DNA of 64,000 nucleotides from Moraxellaceae bacterium (GCA_030680295.1 JAUXVU010000023.1:682001-746000), one strand, 5' to 3'. Positions 16,158 through 26,421 are shown, counted from the first letter of the stretch. The notes: generated by a model not told the origin, from the letters alone. A program made the numbers and translations.

Positions 16158-16618
16158 TATTCAACATACCTTATTATTTTTGCAGGATTACCAACGACAA
16201 CTGCACCATCTGGAACGTCACTAGTAACAACAGCACCAGCACCAACCATCGCGTTTACACCAATGGTAATACCAGGCAGCAAAGTAGCATTGGCGCCAAC
16301 ACTTGCTCCTTGCTTAATCCTGATGCCGCTAAACGCCTCAGGATATATTTTTGAGCGTGGAAATGGATCATTTGTAAACGTTGCATTAGGCCCAATGAAT
16401 ACATTGTCCTCAATTCGGGTTCCATCCCATAAGAACACTCCAGATTTAACAGTAACGTTATTACCGATTATTACATCGCCCTCAATCAGGGTATGGGCAC
16501 ATATATTACAGTTTTCGCCTATTTGCGCGCCTTGAAGAATTACACTGTACTGCCAGACACGCGTATTTTTACCAATTTGAACATCACTAACATCTGCCAA
16601 CAAATGAATCTTAGGCAT
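16157..16618 (-). CDS. Hexapeptide-repeat sugar N-acetyltransferase
   Basis: A 153-aa left-handed beta-helix protein with repeats of the [LIV]GxxxX type from about residue 10 to 140 (for example [21 protein letters not shown]) and the C-terminal GNPAKIIR cap. In this setting it should transfer acetyl from acetyl-CoA to the 3-amino group of the dTDP-sugar, the last step before transfer to the LPS. It overlaps the ketoisomerase by 8 bp and the aminotransferase by 1 bp. Related proteins act as the N-terminal half of WxcM fusions. Confidence 0.88.
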   Translation of the reverse strand: MPKIHLLADVSDVQIGKNTRVWQYSVILQGAQIGENCNICAHTLIEGDVIIGNNVTVKSGVFLWDGTRIEDNVFIGPNATFTNDPFPRSKIYPEAFSGIRIKQGASVGANATLLPGITIGVNAMVGAGAVVTSDVPDGAVVVGNPAKIIRYVE

Positions 16619-17021
16619 AATTGGCCTGCCTTAGAAAGTCGTCATAATTTCGAATATAATCAGCTTCACTAAAGTGCTCACTAGCCAGAACAAGCAATAC
16701 ACAGTCACTACTGAAGTCGTGCATCTCCCGCCACATCATACTTTCAATCAATAGACCTTTACTTGGACTACTCATCAATACTGACTCACGAGCCTTACCA
16801 TTATCTAACACCATGCGACAGCTGCCTGAAACACAAATTGCTACTTGCTTAAGCTCTTTATGCGCATGATATCCGCGACTTACGCCGCTTTCAGTGTTGT
16901 AAATGTAATAAATGCGCTTGATCTCAAAAGGCACATTTTTTTCGTGACCAATTTCTAGTGCGACTAATTGACCTCGGTCATCACCATGCTCCTGTAACTC
17001 AATCCACTGAAATAGGCTCAT
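16611..17021 (-). CDS. dTDP-4-oxo-6-deoxyglucose 3,4-ketoisomerase (FdtA/QdtA)
   Basis: A 136-aa cupin of the WxcM C-terminal type that moves the keto group from C4 to C3. The HAH pair (H52, H54) in RGYHAHKEL and the N-terminal DRGQLVALE segment are the family signature. FdtA leads to Fuc3NAc and QdtA to Qui3NAc; I cannot distinguish them from sequence here. The start overlaps the rmlA stop by 4 bp. Its presence, with no rmlC or rmlD, means that the rmlA/rmlB products go to a 3-amino sugar and not to rhamnose. Confidence 0.9.
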   Translation of the reverse strand: MSLFQWIELQEHGDDRGQLVALEIGHEKNVPFEIKRIYYIYNTESGVSRGYHAHKELKQVAICVSGSCRMVLDNGKARESVLMSSPSKGLLIESMMWREMHDFSSDCVLLVLASEHFSEADYIRNYDDFLRQANYA

Positions 17022-17896
17022 TTATTTGCACCTTCCTCAGCAATTGATAGGAGGTACTGACCATAACTGTTCTTACTAAGCGATTTTCCGGCGGACCTAA
17101 GCTCACCCGTCGTTAGCCAGCCATTGTTGTAAGCTATTTCCTCCAAGCAAGCGACCTTATAACCCTGTCTCTTTTCAATGGTTTCAACAAAGTTCGCAGC
17201 TTCCATTAAGCTTTCATGTGTTCCAGTATCTAACCACGCAAAGCCCCTACCTAGAATTTCAACACTTAATGTTTGTTGCTTTAAATAGCTTTCAATAACA
17301 CTGGTAATTTCTAACTCGCCACGAGCAGAGGGCTGAACTTGCTTAGCTATGCTCACTACTTGACTGTCAAAAAAATACAATCCAGTAACTGCGTAATTTG
17401 ATTTAGGCTTTACAGGTTTCTCTTCAATAGAAATAGCATTTCTATTTTCATCAAACTCGACCACTCCAAATCGCTCTGGGTCTTTTACCAAGTACCCAAA
17501 TACAGTGGCACCACTTGACTTCGCAGCAGCACTTCTCAGCATTGGGGTGAAGCCTTGGCCATAAAAAATATTATCCCCAAGCACCAAGCAGACATTGTCG
17601 TTATTAATGAACTCCTCACCAATAATAAATGCCTGCGCCAATCCATCGGGACTTGACTGAACTGCATATTCGATTTTAATGCCGAAGTCTTTACCGCTCC
17701 CAAGTAAGCGTTTGAAACCAGCCTGATCTTCGGGCGTAGTAATAATTAAGACATCCCTTATGCCGGCCAGCATTAAAACACTCAACGGGTAATAAACCAT
17801 TGGTTTGTCATAAATTGGCAAAAGCTGCTTTGAAACACCACGCGTAATGGGATAAAGGCGTGTACCGGAGCCACCAGCAAGGATAATCCCTTTCAT
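17018..17896 (-). CDS. rmlA: Glucose-1-phosphate thymidylyltransferase RmlA
   Basis: Makes dTDP-glucose from glucose 1-phosphate and dTTP. The 292-aa protein has the nucleotidyltransferase signature [11 protein letters not shown] near the N-terminus, the sugar-binding GLAQAF and the metal-binding LGDNIFYG. Length and motifs are standard. The start overlaps the rmlB stop (ATGA) and the stop overlaps the ketoisomerase start, so four pathway genes are translationally coupled. Confidence 0.96.
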   Translation of the reverse strand: MKGIILAGGSGTRLYPITRGVSKQLLPIYDKPMVYYPLSVLMLAGIRDVLIITTPEDQAGFKRLLGSGKDFGIKIEYAVQSSPDGLAQAFIIGEEFINNDNVCLVLGDNIFYGQGFTPMLRSAAAKSSGATVFGYLVKDPERFGVVEFDENRNAISIEEKPVKPKSNYAVTGLYFFDSQVVSIAKQVQPSARGELEITSVIESYLKQQTLSVEILGRGFAWLDTGTHESLMEAANFVETIEKRQGYKVACLEEIAYNNGWLTTGELRSAGKSLSKNSYGQYLLSIAEEGANK

Positions 17897-18945
17897 AACT
17901 TAACTCCTAAACGCTCACGCTGATAACTACCAGACTGTATGCTCTTAGACCATTCTTGGTTTTCGAGATACCACTGTATAGTTTTACGAATACCACTATT
18001 GAAGCTTTCTAAAGGCAGCCAACCAAGTTCATGACCAATCTTGGTCGCATCAATTGCATACCGAAGATCGTGTCCTGGCCGATCCGCAACATAAGTGATT
18101 AAGTCGCGATAACTATCCTTTTGTGGTCGTAGCTCCTGCAATACATCACAAATAGCATGAACAACTTCTATGTTCTGCTTTTCATTATGACCACCAATAT
18201 TATACGTTTCACCAACTAGTCCTTTTGTAGCAACCAGATACAGCGCACGTGCATGGTCCTCAACATACAGCCAATCGCGAACTTGATTCCCCTTACCATA
18301 TACTGGCAGGGGTTTACCTTCTAAGGCATTTAAAATCATCAGCGGAATCAGTTTCTCAGGAAAATGATAAGGCCCATAGTTATTACTACAATTTGTAATC
18401 AGTGTTGGCAGCTCAAATGTCCGATTCCATGCTCGCACTAAATGGTCTGAGCTCGCTTTACTCGCACTATAAGGACTGCTTGGCGCATACGGAGTGTCTT
18501 CTGTAAAAAAAGTATCTGTGCCATCTAAGTCTCCATAAACCTCATCTGTACTAACATGATGAAGTCGAAAAATGCTTTTTTTATGATCGCTTAGTCGCTG
18601 CCAATAGCCGCGAGCAACTTCCAGCAAAGTGTATGTACCAACAATATTAGTTTCGATGAATACTGATGGGCCATCTATAGAGCGGTCCACATGACTTTCA
18701 GCAGCCAAATGCATAACTATATCTGGCTGATGCTGCTCGAACACACGCTCTAATTCAGAGCGATCACAAATATCGACTTGCTCAAAAAAATAACGGTCTG
18801 AGTTGCTTGAGCATGCCACGTTAGCTAAATTGCCAGCATAAGTAAGCTTATCCAAATTGATCACACTATCATTCGTATGTTGAATGATATAACGCACTAC
18901 AGCAGAGCCTATGAACCCTGCACCACCAGTAACAAGAAACTTCAT
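17893..18945 (-). CDS. rmlB: dTDP-glucose 4,6-dehydratase RmlB
   Basis: NAD-dependent extended SDR that converts dTDP-glucose to dTDP-4-keto-6-deoxyglucose. Motifs are TGGAGFIGS for NAD, the catalytic YSASK, and [12 protein letters not shown] at 18945 is preferred over 18951 because GGAA then lies 8 nt upstream and the product begins MKFLVTGG. First sugar-pathway gene after GT61, 28 nt away. Confidence 0.95.
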   Translation of the reverse strand: MKFLVTGGAGFIGSAVVRYIIQHTNDSVINLDKLTYAGNLANVACSSNSDRYFFEQVDICDRSELERVFEQHQPDIVMHLAAESHVDRSIDGPSVFIETNIVGTYTLLEVARGYWQRLSDHKKSIFRLHHVSTDEVYGDLDGTDTFFTEDTPYAPSSPYSASKASSDHLVRAWNRTFELPTLITNCSNNYGPYHFPEKLIPLMILNALEGKPLPVYGKGNQVRDWLYVEDHARALYLVATKGLVGETYNIGGHNEKQNIEVVHAICDVLQELRPQKDSYRDLITYVADRPGHDLRYAIDATKIGHELGWLPLESFNSGIRKTIQWYLENQEWSKSIQSGSYQRERLGVKL

Positions 18946-18973
18946 TAGCATCTTTCCATTATGTAAGTCTGCC

Positions 18974-20164
18974 TTACTGCCTATCGATAAGCGTCAAAAG
19001 GCTCGCCTCAAACACATCAGCTTGAACTCTATAATCAATACCATATAGGTCCCCTGTCGAATTAATTTCCTTATCATGCAGCGCCTCAATATAGTTTAGA
19101 GTGCAGCCGGACACAGCACTCAGCGCCTTAAAGCATAAAAATTCTGAGTACTCAGCAGGAAGCCATGATAAGCATCGTGCTGTACTACCGCAAAAAATCA
19201 AACCAGACCAAGCTGCGCCTGACGGCCCTACAATCAAGTCTGCACCAGCAAAGATTGATATTTGCTCAAGCACTGAATATTTTTCAGGGAAAACGACCTC
19301 AAAATCGTACTTACGTGCAATACCAATTAGCTCATCTTGGTTGTAGTTACGCCGATCATTTGACCTAGCAAGAAATACTCTTTTTGGAAACTTCAGCTCA
19401 GGCTCAATTTTACTTAAAAACTCCTCAGCAAAGAGCCTTAAGAATCCCAAGTTAACAGAGTAGTCTGAAACACTTGGAAAATAACCACGCCTCATATTAT
19501 AAGGCGCACAAAAAAAATCATCTACCAAATAAATTTCTTTTATTTTTAGCCTATCTTTTTTTTCCATAAAAATTAATTTCGCTGGAAAGCATAAAGCATT
19601 TAGTGCTTCATGAAATTGCGGTATGTTTTTGCACTCTACAGGCACGATTATTGGAATACTTTTATCTAAGCCCGCAGCCTTAAATGCAATAATCCTTGGT
19701 AAGCATTCAATAAAAAAATGATACCAATTGAAGGCACCGTCCCCACCTAAAAACAGTGCTTTATCAACAAATTTATCATATGAAGCCCTTGAATAATACT
19801 CACCTGCAACCTCATCAACCCCATTAATTTTTAATCTTATCTTATTTTTAATTTTTTCATTATATAAAAGCAAAACACCATCTCTTTCAAAAACGGACGC
19901 ATAAGCAGAAACTATAACATCACTTAACTCATAAACATTCACTTCTTTAGATTGACCGCTAGCGACTCTATTACTTAATGGCGAAGTAATAGAGTAAACA
20001 CCATCGAGGCAGACTGACTTAATAACCTTAGCATCTTCTTCAATTGCAATAAGCTCTAACCGCCTATAGCCAGTCAATCTCATTAAAAACAAAAACCAGC
20101 TTTTTGAATATAAAAAAACTCTTAAGTAAACCTTAATCTGCCTAAAGTTAGGCACCATCAACAT
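18974..20164 (-). CDS. GT61 family glycosyltransferase
   Basis: A 396-aa protein with the GT61 (DUF563) pattern: [13 protein letters not shown] in the middle, then RVFLARSN, a PE..S..EQ..IF segment and [12 protein letters not shown] near the C-terminus. Family members transfer pentoses, hexoses or amino sugars, so the substrate is open. The gene is visibly richer in A+T and in AAA/ATT codons than the flanking housekeeping genes, suggesting recent acquisition or weak selection. It overlaps the upstream GT2 gene by 7 bp. Confidence 0.82.
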   Translation of the reverse strand: MLMVPNFRQIKVYLRVFLYSKSWFLFLMRLTGYRRLELIAIEEDAKVIKSVCLDGVYSITSPLSNRVASGQSKEVNVYELSDVIVSAYASVFERDGVLLLYNEKIKNKIRLKINGVDEVAGEYYSRASYDKFVDKALFLGGDGAFNWYHFFIECLPRIIAFKAAGLDKSIPIIVPVECKNIPQFHEALNALCFPAKLIFMEKKDRLKIKEIYLVDDFFCAPYNMRRGYFPSVSDYSVNLGFLRLFAEEFLSKIEPELKFPKRVFLARSNDRRNYNQDELIGIARKYDFEVVFPEKYSVLEQISIFAGADLIVGPSGAAWSGLIFCGSTARCLSWLPAEYSEFLCFKALSAVSGCTLNYIEALHDKEINSTGDLYGIDYRVQADVFEASLLTLIDRQ

Positions 20165-20973
20165 TTCTTATTATCCTGCGAGCCAATCATCATACTTAAC
20201 TCTTTTGCCTTAGCAAAGCGCATAAAATTCCGATTAGCTGAAATGACCGCAACACAAAATCCATACCACCCATTTCTAAACTGCTGATCCACAATGTAAT
20301 ACTTCAAAAACTTAAGCGGCAGCTCAACAATGAGTCGAAATGTTGATATTTTGCGGCCAATCTTCACGTAGTCCGCTGCTTGATTAGACGTTAATAGGCT
20401 GTATTTACGCTCCAACTGATCCAAAGTAATCAGGCTCTTATGCAATACATCACCCGCCAGATTTTCAACCTTGCCACTCTTCACTTGCGGCCTGTCATTG
20501 TTACTAAACTCAACATCAGTAATAGCTGCTTTAGTTTTGTTATAAAAACGCAGAATCCACTGATCTTTAGCAAACACCATGGGATGACCTTTAAAGGGTG
20601 GGACATAAACCCAGCGCATTTTGAAGCCAGCAAAATCAGCTAAATCAGATCGTGCCAGTGCGCTTTTGATGTTGTTGATGACGTCATCACTAAGCACCTC
20701 ATCTGCATCTAAATCTAACACCCAGTCATACTGACAAAGGCTTGCTGCATAAGCTTTCTGTGCGGCAAAGCCTGTCCAGTCGCGATGCACAACCTTAGCG
20801 CCAAACGACTTGGCAATCTCAATTGTGCGATCAGTACTGCCTGAGTCAACCACAATAAGTTCATCCGCTACTTTAACGGCTTGAGCCAATGACTCTGGCA
20901 GCCGCAGCTCTTCATTTTTGACAATGAAGTACACAGACAATGGAACAGCAGATTTATACACAGTTAACCCCAC
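20158..20973 (-). CDS. GT2 glycosyltransferase (WaaE/LgtF-like)
   Basis: A 271-aa GT-A glycosyltransferase resembling the WaaE/LgtF-type LOS core beta-glucosyltransferases. The N-terminus has FIVKNEELRLPESL, then VVDSGSTDRT and the DLDADE metal motif. A C-terminal amphipathic segment (FLKYYIVDQQF) may touch the membrane. It is 1 nt downstream of the GT25 gene. Transfer of a glucose onto heptose I of the core is a reasonable guess from the family, not proven. Confidence 0.86.
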   Translation of the reverse strand: MGLTVYKSAVPLSVYFIVKNEELRLPESLAQAVKVADELIVVDSGSTDRTIEIAKSFGAKVVHRDWTGFAAQKAYAASLCQYDWVLDLDADEVLSDDVINNIKSALARSDLADFAGFKMRWVYVPPFKGHPMVFAKDQWILRFYNKTKAAITDVEFSNNDRPQVKSGKVENLAGDVLHKSLITLDQLERKYSLLTSNQAADYVKIGRKISTFRLIVELPLKFLKYYIVDQQFRNGWYGFCVAVISANRNFMRFAKAKELSMMIGSQDNKKC

Positions 20974-20974
20974 A

Positions 20975-21727
20975 CTACATTAAATAAACTTTGACTCTTC
21001 GGATTAGCGACTTGATGACACGGCCAACAATTTGCCGAAGTGATAGCCCTGCAGCGTTACCACGTTTTACACCATTAATGGTCGAGAAATGTGACATATC
21101 CTCAGTGACAACAATCGGTCTAAGATGCCAAAAGTCGATATGTTGTGAAAAGTATGGTTGATCATCTGAGACTGTGACCACAGGGCTATTCATTAGCAAT
21201 ATCTTTTTAGCTGCTTGCTTTGAAATTAAATAGCCCACGGTTCCTAGCTCACCAGTTCGTGTGGTCTTTCCATAACTGTATTTTCCTAACATGCCGCCCA
21301 TTTTTTTGATTGGATCAAGCCACTCAAAATGCTTTACCTCAAAGTCAGTAAGCTTTGGATAACCCAACAGAACATAGCTCGGTTTTTTTTGAATAAGCGA
21401 CTGAGTAACCTTTTGTATATCCCCTACCACTTTTACGTCATCTTCAAGAACAATCGCGTATTCGATGTTGCTATCCTGCATCGTTTGATAAACAACAAGA
21501 TGTGAGAGGGCACAACCAATCTCACTGTCTGACAACGCCTTGCCGCGAACCCTTAATATGTCATTCTCTGGAGCCACTAGTTTTCGACGCTGCTCTGGCG
21601 ACAACACGCTACCACGCACGGCGTCCACAAACTCAAAAGGAATTTCTAGCTTATTAAGCTGTGCTGCAACACTTATACGACGCTGATCACTTTCTTTTAA
21701 AGACACGACGAAGATTGGTATTTGCAT
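20975..21727 (-). CDS. GT25 LOS-type glycosyltransferase
   Basis: A 250-aa family 25 glycosyltransferase. Evidence is the N-terminal IFVVSLKESDQRR, the GCALSHL segment and the acidic VLEDDV motif, all standard for this family, which often adds beta-galactose in lipooligosaccharide. It lies 17 nt downstream of the ELM1-family gene. The family supports an LOS-type surface glycan. Confidence 0.88.
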   Translation of the reverse strand: MQIPIFVVSLKESDQRRISVAAQLNKLEIPFEFVDAVRGSVLSPEQRRKLVAPENDILRVRGKALSDSEIGCALSHLVVYQTMQDSNIEYAIVLEDDVKVVGDIQKVTQSLIQKKPSYVLLGYPKLTDFEVKHFEWLDPIKKMGGMLGKYSYGKTTRTGELGTVGYLISKQAAKKILLMNSPVVTVSDDQPYFSQHIDFWHLRPIVVTEDMSHFSTINGVKRGNAAGLSLRQIVGRVIKSLIRRVKVYLM

Positions 21728-21744
21728 TTCATCTACTCATTAAT

Positions 21745-22638
21745 CTACTGATTGATTAAGTACTGAGCGAGCCTTTCAGACTCATTAAAATTACTGTCCT
21801 TGGTATGATCACTATTAATTAAGTTACTTTGGCTCAACAAGCTCAAGCCCCGAGCTAATCGGCCCTGTTTACGAGACCTGCCTACTTCAATCGTATTTAC
21901 GTAGCAACCCGCAGTTAATGCTTCATAAACCATTGAGACACTGTCTTCGGTAACATAGACAGTTTCTGTTTTTGCTAATTGATCGACTAATGCCGAAGAG
22001 TTGAACATTTCCCAGGGAAGATACTGATCATCAAATACTTGCGATAGCCGCGCCCTCAAGGCAGTGGGTGTGCGCCTTGAGTCTGTTAACAACAAATTAG
22101 GATGTTTTTTACGTATATCTAAAAGGGACTGCAGTACCCTCTCATCGTCCCACTCAAAGTGCTTGCTTTTCCCACCCACCAAAACCAAAACCGAGCCCGG
22201 CACTTTTTCGCCGGGCTGCATAGGATTTAAAACCCCTTTTGTACTGATCACATTCTTGCCAGAAACCGCATCATGTTCAGGCGCTACCACCCAATCAAAC
22301 CAACTTAGTGGCAGTGAGGGCTTCATTAGCACCACCGTTTTGCCACCATAACAACGTTTGGCGCAAAGCAGCGACCAGTGCGTGCCACTGCCTGCGGCCA
22401 AAATAAAGTCAGGTGCTGGCAAGCCTTCGCCTGCCGGAAACTTGCGCTGCAAATAAGCGCTAGGACCAGCCTGCTGACGATTGACGGGAATATCACATAC
22501 AGTACAGGGACGTTGCTCACGTTCACACACACGGCGCATGGCATTGGCTAGACCCAGCGTTTGATTTTCGTGGCCGGGCTTGCCGTCTACTAATCGCCAA
22601 ATGATCAGTGGTGCCTTGTTATCGACAGATTGCGGCAT
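21745..22638 (-). CDS. ELM1-family (mitochondrial fission ELM1-like) protein
   Basis: A 297-aa protein of the bacterial ELM1-like family, recognised by DGKPGHENQTLGLANAM near the N-terminus, AAGSGTHWS, and VYVTEDSVSMVYEAL near the C-terminus. Bacterial members have no assigned reaction; the fold is thought to be GT-B-like. It heads the minus-strand sugar cluster, immediately downstream of the ilvE terminator, so a promoter for the cluster should lie in about 22639-22680, where I see no clear hexamer pair. A role in LPS assembly is inferred from position. Confidence 0.8.
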   Translation of the reverse strand: MPQSVDNKAPLIIWRLVDGKPGHENQTLGLANAMRRVCEREQRPCTVCDIPVNRQQAGPSAYLQRKFPAGEGLPAPDFILAAGSGTHWSLLCAKRCYGGKTVVLMKPSLPLSWFDWVVAPEHDAVSGKNVISTKGVLNPMQPGEKVPGSVLVLVGGKSKHFEWDDERVLQSLLDIRKKHPNLLLTDSRRTPTALRARLSQVFDDQYLPWEMFNSSALVDQLAKTETVYVTEDSVSMVYEALTAGCYVNTIEVGRSRKQGRLARGLSLLSQSNLINSDHTKDSNFNESERLAQYLINQ

Positions 22639-22681
22639 GGTGTGGCACTTTTGTTGAGACTAAAACTGACTGTAGATTGAA

Positions 22682-22707
22682 AAAAAGGGGCTGAAAAGCC
22701 CCTTTTT
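22682..22707 (-). terminator. Rho-independent terminator of ilvE
   Basis: An 11-bp stem (AAAAAGGGGCT / AGCCCCTTTTT) with GAAA loop, 14 nt after the ilvE stop and ending in a T run on the minus strand. The A/T symmetry would let it work on either strand. Confidence 0.9.
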
Positions 22708-22720
22708 CAATACCGCCAAA

Positions 22721-23644
22721 TTAAGCGACCGGTGTCAGCCACTCAGCATGCTCTTTGCGCACGCCAGTAACCGTTTCAAAGTAAGCCTTTTGCAACACAC
22801 TGGTGATCGGCCCACGGTGACCCGCACCAATTTTTCGACCATCCAGTTCACGAATCGGTGTTACTTCAGCCGCAGTGCCGGTAAAGAAAGCTTCATCAGC
22901 AATATAGACTTCATCGCGGGTAATACGCTTTTCCTTAACGGTATAGCCGTGCTCTTCAGCAATCTGAATCACGGTTTTGCGAGTGATACCGTCTAAGCAA
23001 GAGGTCACATCCGGGGTGTAAATCACGCCATCGCGCACAATAAACACATTCTCGCCAGAGCCTTCAGCCACATAACCTTCTGGATCTAACATCAAGGCTT
23101 CTTCGGCGCCTCCAGAAATAGCCTCTTGCAGTGCCAACATGGAGTTGATGTAGTTACCGTTAGCTTTGGCGCGCGTCATTGAAATGTTGACATGATGACG
23201 CGTGTAGCTAGATGTGCGCACTTTAATGCCTTGCTCTAGGGCTTCTTTGCCCATGTAGGCGCCCCACTCCCAAGCAGCCACAATTACGTGCACTTTCAGG
23301 TTGCTGGCGCGCAAGCCCATGCCTTCAGATCCGTAAAACACCATAGGCCGCAAATAGGCATGCGGCAGCTTGTTTTCACGAACCACCGTGCGATGTGCTT
23401 CGTTAATCGTTTCACGATCAAACGGCATGGGCATATTCATGATATGCGCCGACATAAACAAGCGCTCGGTGTGCTCTTTCAAACGAAAAATGGATGCTCC
23501 ACGATCAGTGGCATAAGCACGCACACCCTCAAAAACACCCATGCCATAGTGCAAGGTGTGGGTGAGCACGTGAACTTGGGCTTCACGCCAAGGAACCAAC
23601 TGGCCATCAAACCAAATCACGCCATCACGATCGGACATCGACAT
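22721..23644 (-). CDS. ilvE: Branched-chain amino acid aminotransferase
   Basis: Class IV PLP aminotransferase for the last step of leucine, isoleucine and valine synthesis. ATG at 23644 is chosen over the longer frame (to 23668) since GGAG lies 8 nt upstream and the product is then 307 aa, the usual size, starting MSMSDRDGVIWFDG. Motifs include YGMGVFEGVRAY, the PLP lysine in RAKANGNYIN and GSGENVF. glnE followed by ilvE and LPS core genes is also the order in Pseudomonas. Confidence 0.95.
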   Translation of the reverse strand: MSMSDRDGVIWFDGQLVPWREAQVHVLTHTLHYGMGVFEGVRAYATDRGASIFRLKEHTERLFMSAHIMNMPMPFDRETINEAHRTVVRENKLPHAYLRPMVFYGSEGMGLRASNLKVHVIVAAWEWGAYMGKEALEQGIKVRTSSYTRHHVNISMTRAKANGNYINSMLALQEAISGGAEEALMLDPEGYVAEGSGENVFIVRDGVIYTPDVTSCLDGITRKTVIQIAEEHGYTVKEKRITRDEVYIADEAFFTGTAAEVTPIRELDGRKIGAGHRGPITSVLQKAYFETVTGVRKEHAEWLTPVA

Positions 23645-23693
23645 CTTTTGCTCTCCACAAATAGCCATTATTTAGGCGATTAAATCAAACGCG

Positions 23694-23724
23694 TATTCCA
23701 CCATAAAAGCGGCTATTCCACCAT
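23694..23724. repeat. Short tandem direct repeat at the glnE stop
   Basis: TATTCCACCAT occurs at 23694-23704 and 23714-23724, a 20-bp period. The second copy encodes the last codons and stop of glnE. It looks like a small local duplication; no function is evident. Confidence 0.5.
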
Positions 23725-26421
23725 GATTCGTTGCCAAATTGCGGCCACCAACTGACGTGCCGACAACAAATCATCAACATCCATGGCGCGACCTTCTGCT
23801 GCCAGAGCTTGACGGTGACTTCGTCCACGCAAATCTAAATAGGCCTGACGTAAGTTCTCGGCATCCTCGTGCGTCAAGATACTCTCTTCTGCCATGACCT
23901 CCAACAAGCGCACATTGTCCGGCCACTGCCTCAGCGCCGGCATCTTGGCCGCATGTGCCAAGGTCAGGTATTGCACTAAGAATTCAATATCTACCAAACC
24001 ACCGGGACTGTGCTTGATATCAATTTCATCCGGGTCTTTCGGGGCTAAGTGACTGCGCATTTTCTCTCGCATTTCCTGCACTTCATTTTTTAATGCTGTT
24101 TGCTCACGCTCACGCCCAATAATCTCTGCACGTACCGCATTAAACCCTTCTGCTACTCGCGGATCACCGGCGACCACACGTGCGCGCACTAAAGCCTGAT
24201 GCTCCCATGTCCATGCATGCTCGCGCTGATAACTCGCAAAACCACTTAAGGAAGTGACCAACAGCCCTGACGCACCGGAAGGGCGAAGTCGCATATCTAC
24301 TTCATATAAGGTGCCGGTGCCCATTGCCGTGGTTAACAAATGAATAATTTTCTGGCCCAGCCGAGCATAAAAACTGGCCGCATCTATTGGCTTGGCACCA
24401 TCGGTTTCTGACTGTGGATCGGCATCGTGAATAAATACCAAGTCCAAGTCCGAACCATAACCAAGCTCTAAGCCGCCCAGCTTGCCATAACCGACAATGA
24501 CAAAATCTAAGTCACAGGCACTACCATCGGCCCGCTTTGGCCGACCATGGCGCTGGGTCAGCTGCTGCCAGCTCAGCACAAGCACCTCATCCAATACGGT
24601 TTCGGCAATCCACGTTAAGTAGTCGCTAATCTTCATTAGCGGCAAGGTGCCTTTGATGTCGGACGCGGCAACGCGTAAGACTTGGCCTTTTTGAAAAATA
24701 CGCAGCACATCCATTTGCCGCTCAAGATCATCCGCAGGGACACGCATTAGCTGTTGGCGTAACTCTTGCGTCAGCTCCTCTCGGCTAGGCGGTGAAAACA
24801 GTGTGCGTGCATTTAGCAATTCATCTAACAGCACGGGATAACGCGTTAACGATTCAGCAATCCATGGGCTGCAGGCACATAAGTCCACCAAGCGTGTCAG
24901 GGCCTCGGGGTTCTCGATGAGCATGACTAAATACGCCGACCGTTTCAGTGTTGTCTCAATTAGCGGCATGACACGGGCTAACGCCACATCACCTTGTTCA
25001 TGACGATCACAAGCCGCCACCAAGCGCGGCAATAAACGATCTAGCCGATCACGTGCAGGACCGCTTAACTGCATAACGGCACGACTGGCCAATAAGCTGG
25101 CCACACGGTCAGGCCAGCACTCTGGCTCCTCCTCTGCGCTAGAGGCTTCTTCACGCAACACAATCACATTTTGAAAGTGCACATGAACCTTGTTGCGATG
25201 CTGGCTTAGTGCATGAGCATAACTATCCCAGTCGTCAAAACCCATCGCCTGCGCCAAGTGCAAACGATCAATCTGCGTTATTGGTAGCATTTGGGTTTGT
25301 TGGTCATGCTGAGCCTGAATAATGTGTTCACTATTACGCAGAAAATAGTAGGCATCTGTCAGTTCATCTACCGCGCTTTGTGGCAACAGTTCACGTGCTG
25401 AAAGCTCGGGTAGTACCTGCAATAAGGGACGCAATTGCAGGCTTCGGTCAACGCCGCCACGAATTAACTGAAACGCCTGCGCCACAAACTCAACTTCACG
25501 AATGCCACCAGCGCCAAGCTTGATATTGTCTTCACGATCTAAACGACGGACTTCACGCGCAATCATTTGCTTCATGTCACGCAGCGACTCAAACGCGCCA
25601 AAGTCTATATAACGTCGATACACAAACGGACGCAGGCTTTGCAACATGGTCTCGCCCTGCTGCGTATCACCCGCACAAATACGTGCCTTCACTAAGGCAT
25701 ATCGCTCCCACTCACGACCGTGGCGCTCGTAGTAAGCCTCTAGTGCATCAAAACCACAGGCCAAAGCAGAACCATCACCCCATGGTCGTAAACGCATATC
25801 AACGCGAAATACAAAACCATCGGCAGTAATAGCATCCAGTAAGGCAATCGCACGCTGGCCTACCTTAATAAAGAATTCTTGATTACTGATGCTGCGGCGA
25901 CCATCGGTTTCACCCTCTTCGGCATAGGTAAAAATCAGGTCAATATCAGACGACAAATTAAGCTCCTGCCCACCTAATTTGCCCATACCAATCACCACCA
26001 TGGTCTGTGGTGTGCTGCTGTCTTGGCCTATCGGCTGCCCATGCAATATGGCCACTTCTTGATGTGCTTGATTTATTGCCGCAGCAATACATGCGTCAGC
26101 AAAATCTGACAGCTCGCGCGTCAGTTCTGGTAACGGTGACGTGCCCGCCAATAGGCGAATAATAAAACGGCACTGCTCACGTCGACGTAACTGACGCAAA
26201 GCAACTTGCCATTGCTCATCTACTCCACGTGCCAACTCAAGTAGTGGACGACTATCGGCAGCTGGCAAAGACTGCAGCGTTTGCTGCAATAGTGGCCGCC
26301 AATCACTGCTATTTCTTTGCTGTTGTGCAGCCTGAAGCACCTGTTCGCGATCAGCATTAGTGAGCTGCGCAAGTTGGTTAGCCAACCAAGGCGACCAGCG
26401 TATGTAGGTGTTGATATCCAT
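23713..26421 (-). CDS. glnE: Bifunctional glutamine synthetase adenylyltransferase/deadenylylase
   Basis: Controls GlnA by adding or removing AMP. The product of about 902 aa has two nucleotidyltransferase domains, each with a G-x-D-x-D type core: LSSDIDLIF in the N-terminal half (deadenylylase) and YGSDLDLVFIHD in the C-terminal half (adenylylase), each followed by a GlnD-type helical domain. ATG at 26421 is preferred over the upstream GTG at 26454. The gene lies directly downstream of its target glnA, but a terminator separates them. Confidence 0.96.
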   Translation of the reverse strand: MDINTYIRWSPWLANQLAQLTNADREQVLQAAQQQRNSSDWRPLLQQTLQSLPAADSRPLLELARGVDEQWQVALRQLRRREQCRFIIRLLAGTSPLPELTRELSDFADACIAAAINQAHQEVAILHGQPIGQDSSTPQTMVVIGMGKLGGQELNLSSDIDLIFTYAEEGETDGRRSISNQEFFIKVGQRAIALLDAITADGFVFRVDMRLRPWGDGSALACGFDALEAYYERHGREWERYALVKARICAGDTQQGETMLQSLRPFVYRRYIDFGAFESLRDMKQMIAREVRRLDREDNIKLGAGGIREVEFVAQAFQLIRGGVDRSLQLRPLLQVLPELSARELLPQSAVDELTDAYYFLRNSEHIIQAQHDQQTQMLPITQIDRLHLAQAMGFDDWDSYAHALSQHRNKVHVHFQNVIVLREEASSAEEEPECWPDRVASLLASRAVMQLSGPARDRLDRLLPRLVAACDRHEQGDVALARVMPLIETTLKRSAYLVMLIENPEALTRLVDLCACSPWIAESLTRYPVLLDELLNARTLFSPPSREELTQELRQQLMRVPADDLERQMDVLRIFQKGQVLRVAASDIKGTLPLMKISDYLTWIAETVLDEVLVLSWQQLTQRHGRPKRADGSACDLDFVIVGYGKLGGLELGYGSDLDLVFIHDADPQSETDGAKPIDAASFYARLGQKIIHLLTTAMGTGTLYEVDMRLRPSGASGLLVTSLSGFASYQREHAWTWEHQALVRARVVAGDPRVAEGFNAVRAEIIGREREQTALKNEVQEMREKMRSHLAPKDPDEIDIKHSPGGLVDIEFLVQYLTLAHAAKMPALRQWPDNVRLLEVMAEESILTHEDAENLRQAYLDLRGRSHRQALAAEGRAMDVDDLLSARQLVAAIWQRIMVE

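Noticed and set aside
17018-18945. dTDP-rhamnose pathway
   Set aside because: rmlA and rmlB are present but rmlC and rmlD are not; the ketoisomerase, aminotransferase and acetyltransferase point to a 3-acetamido sugar.
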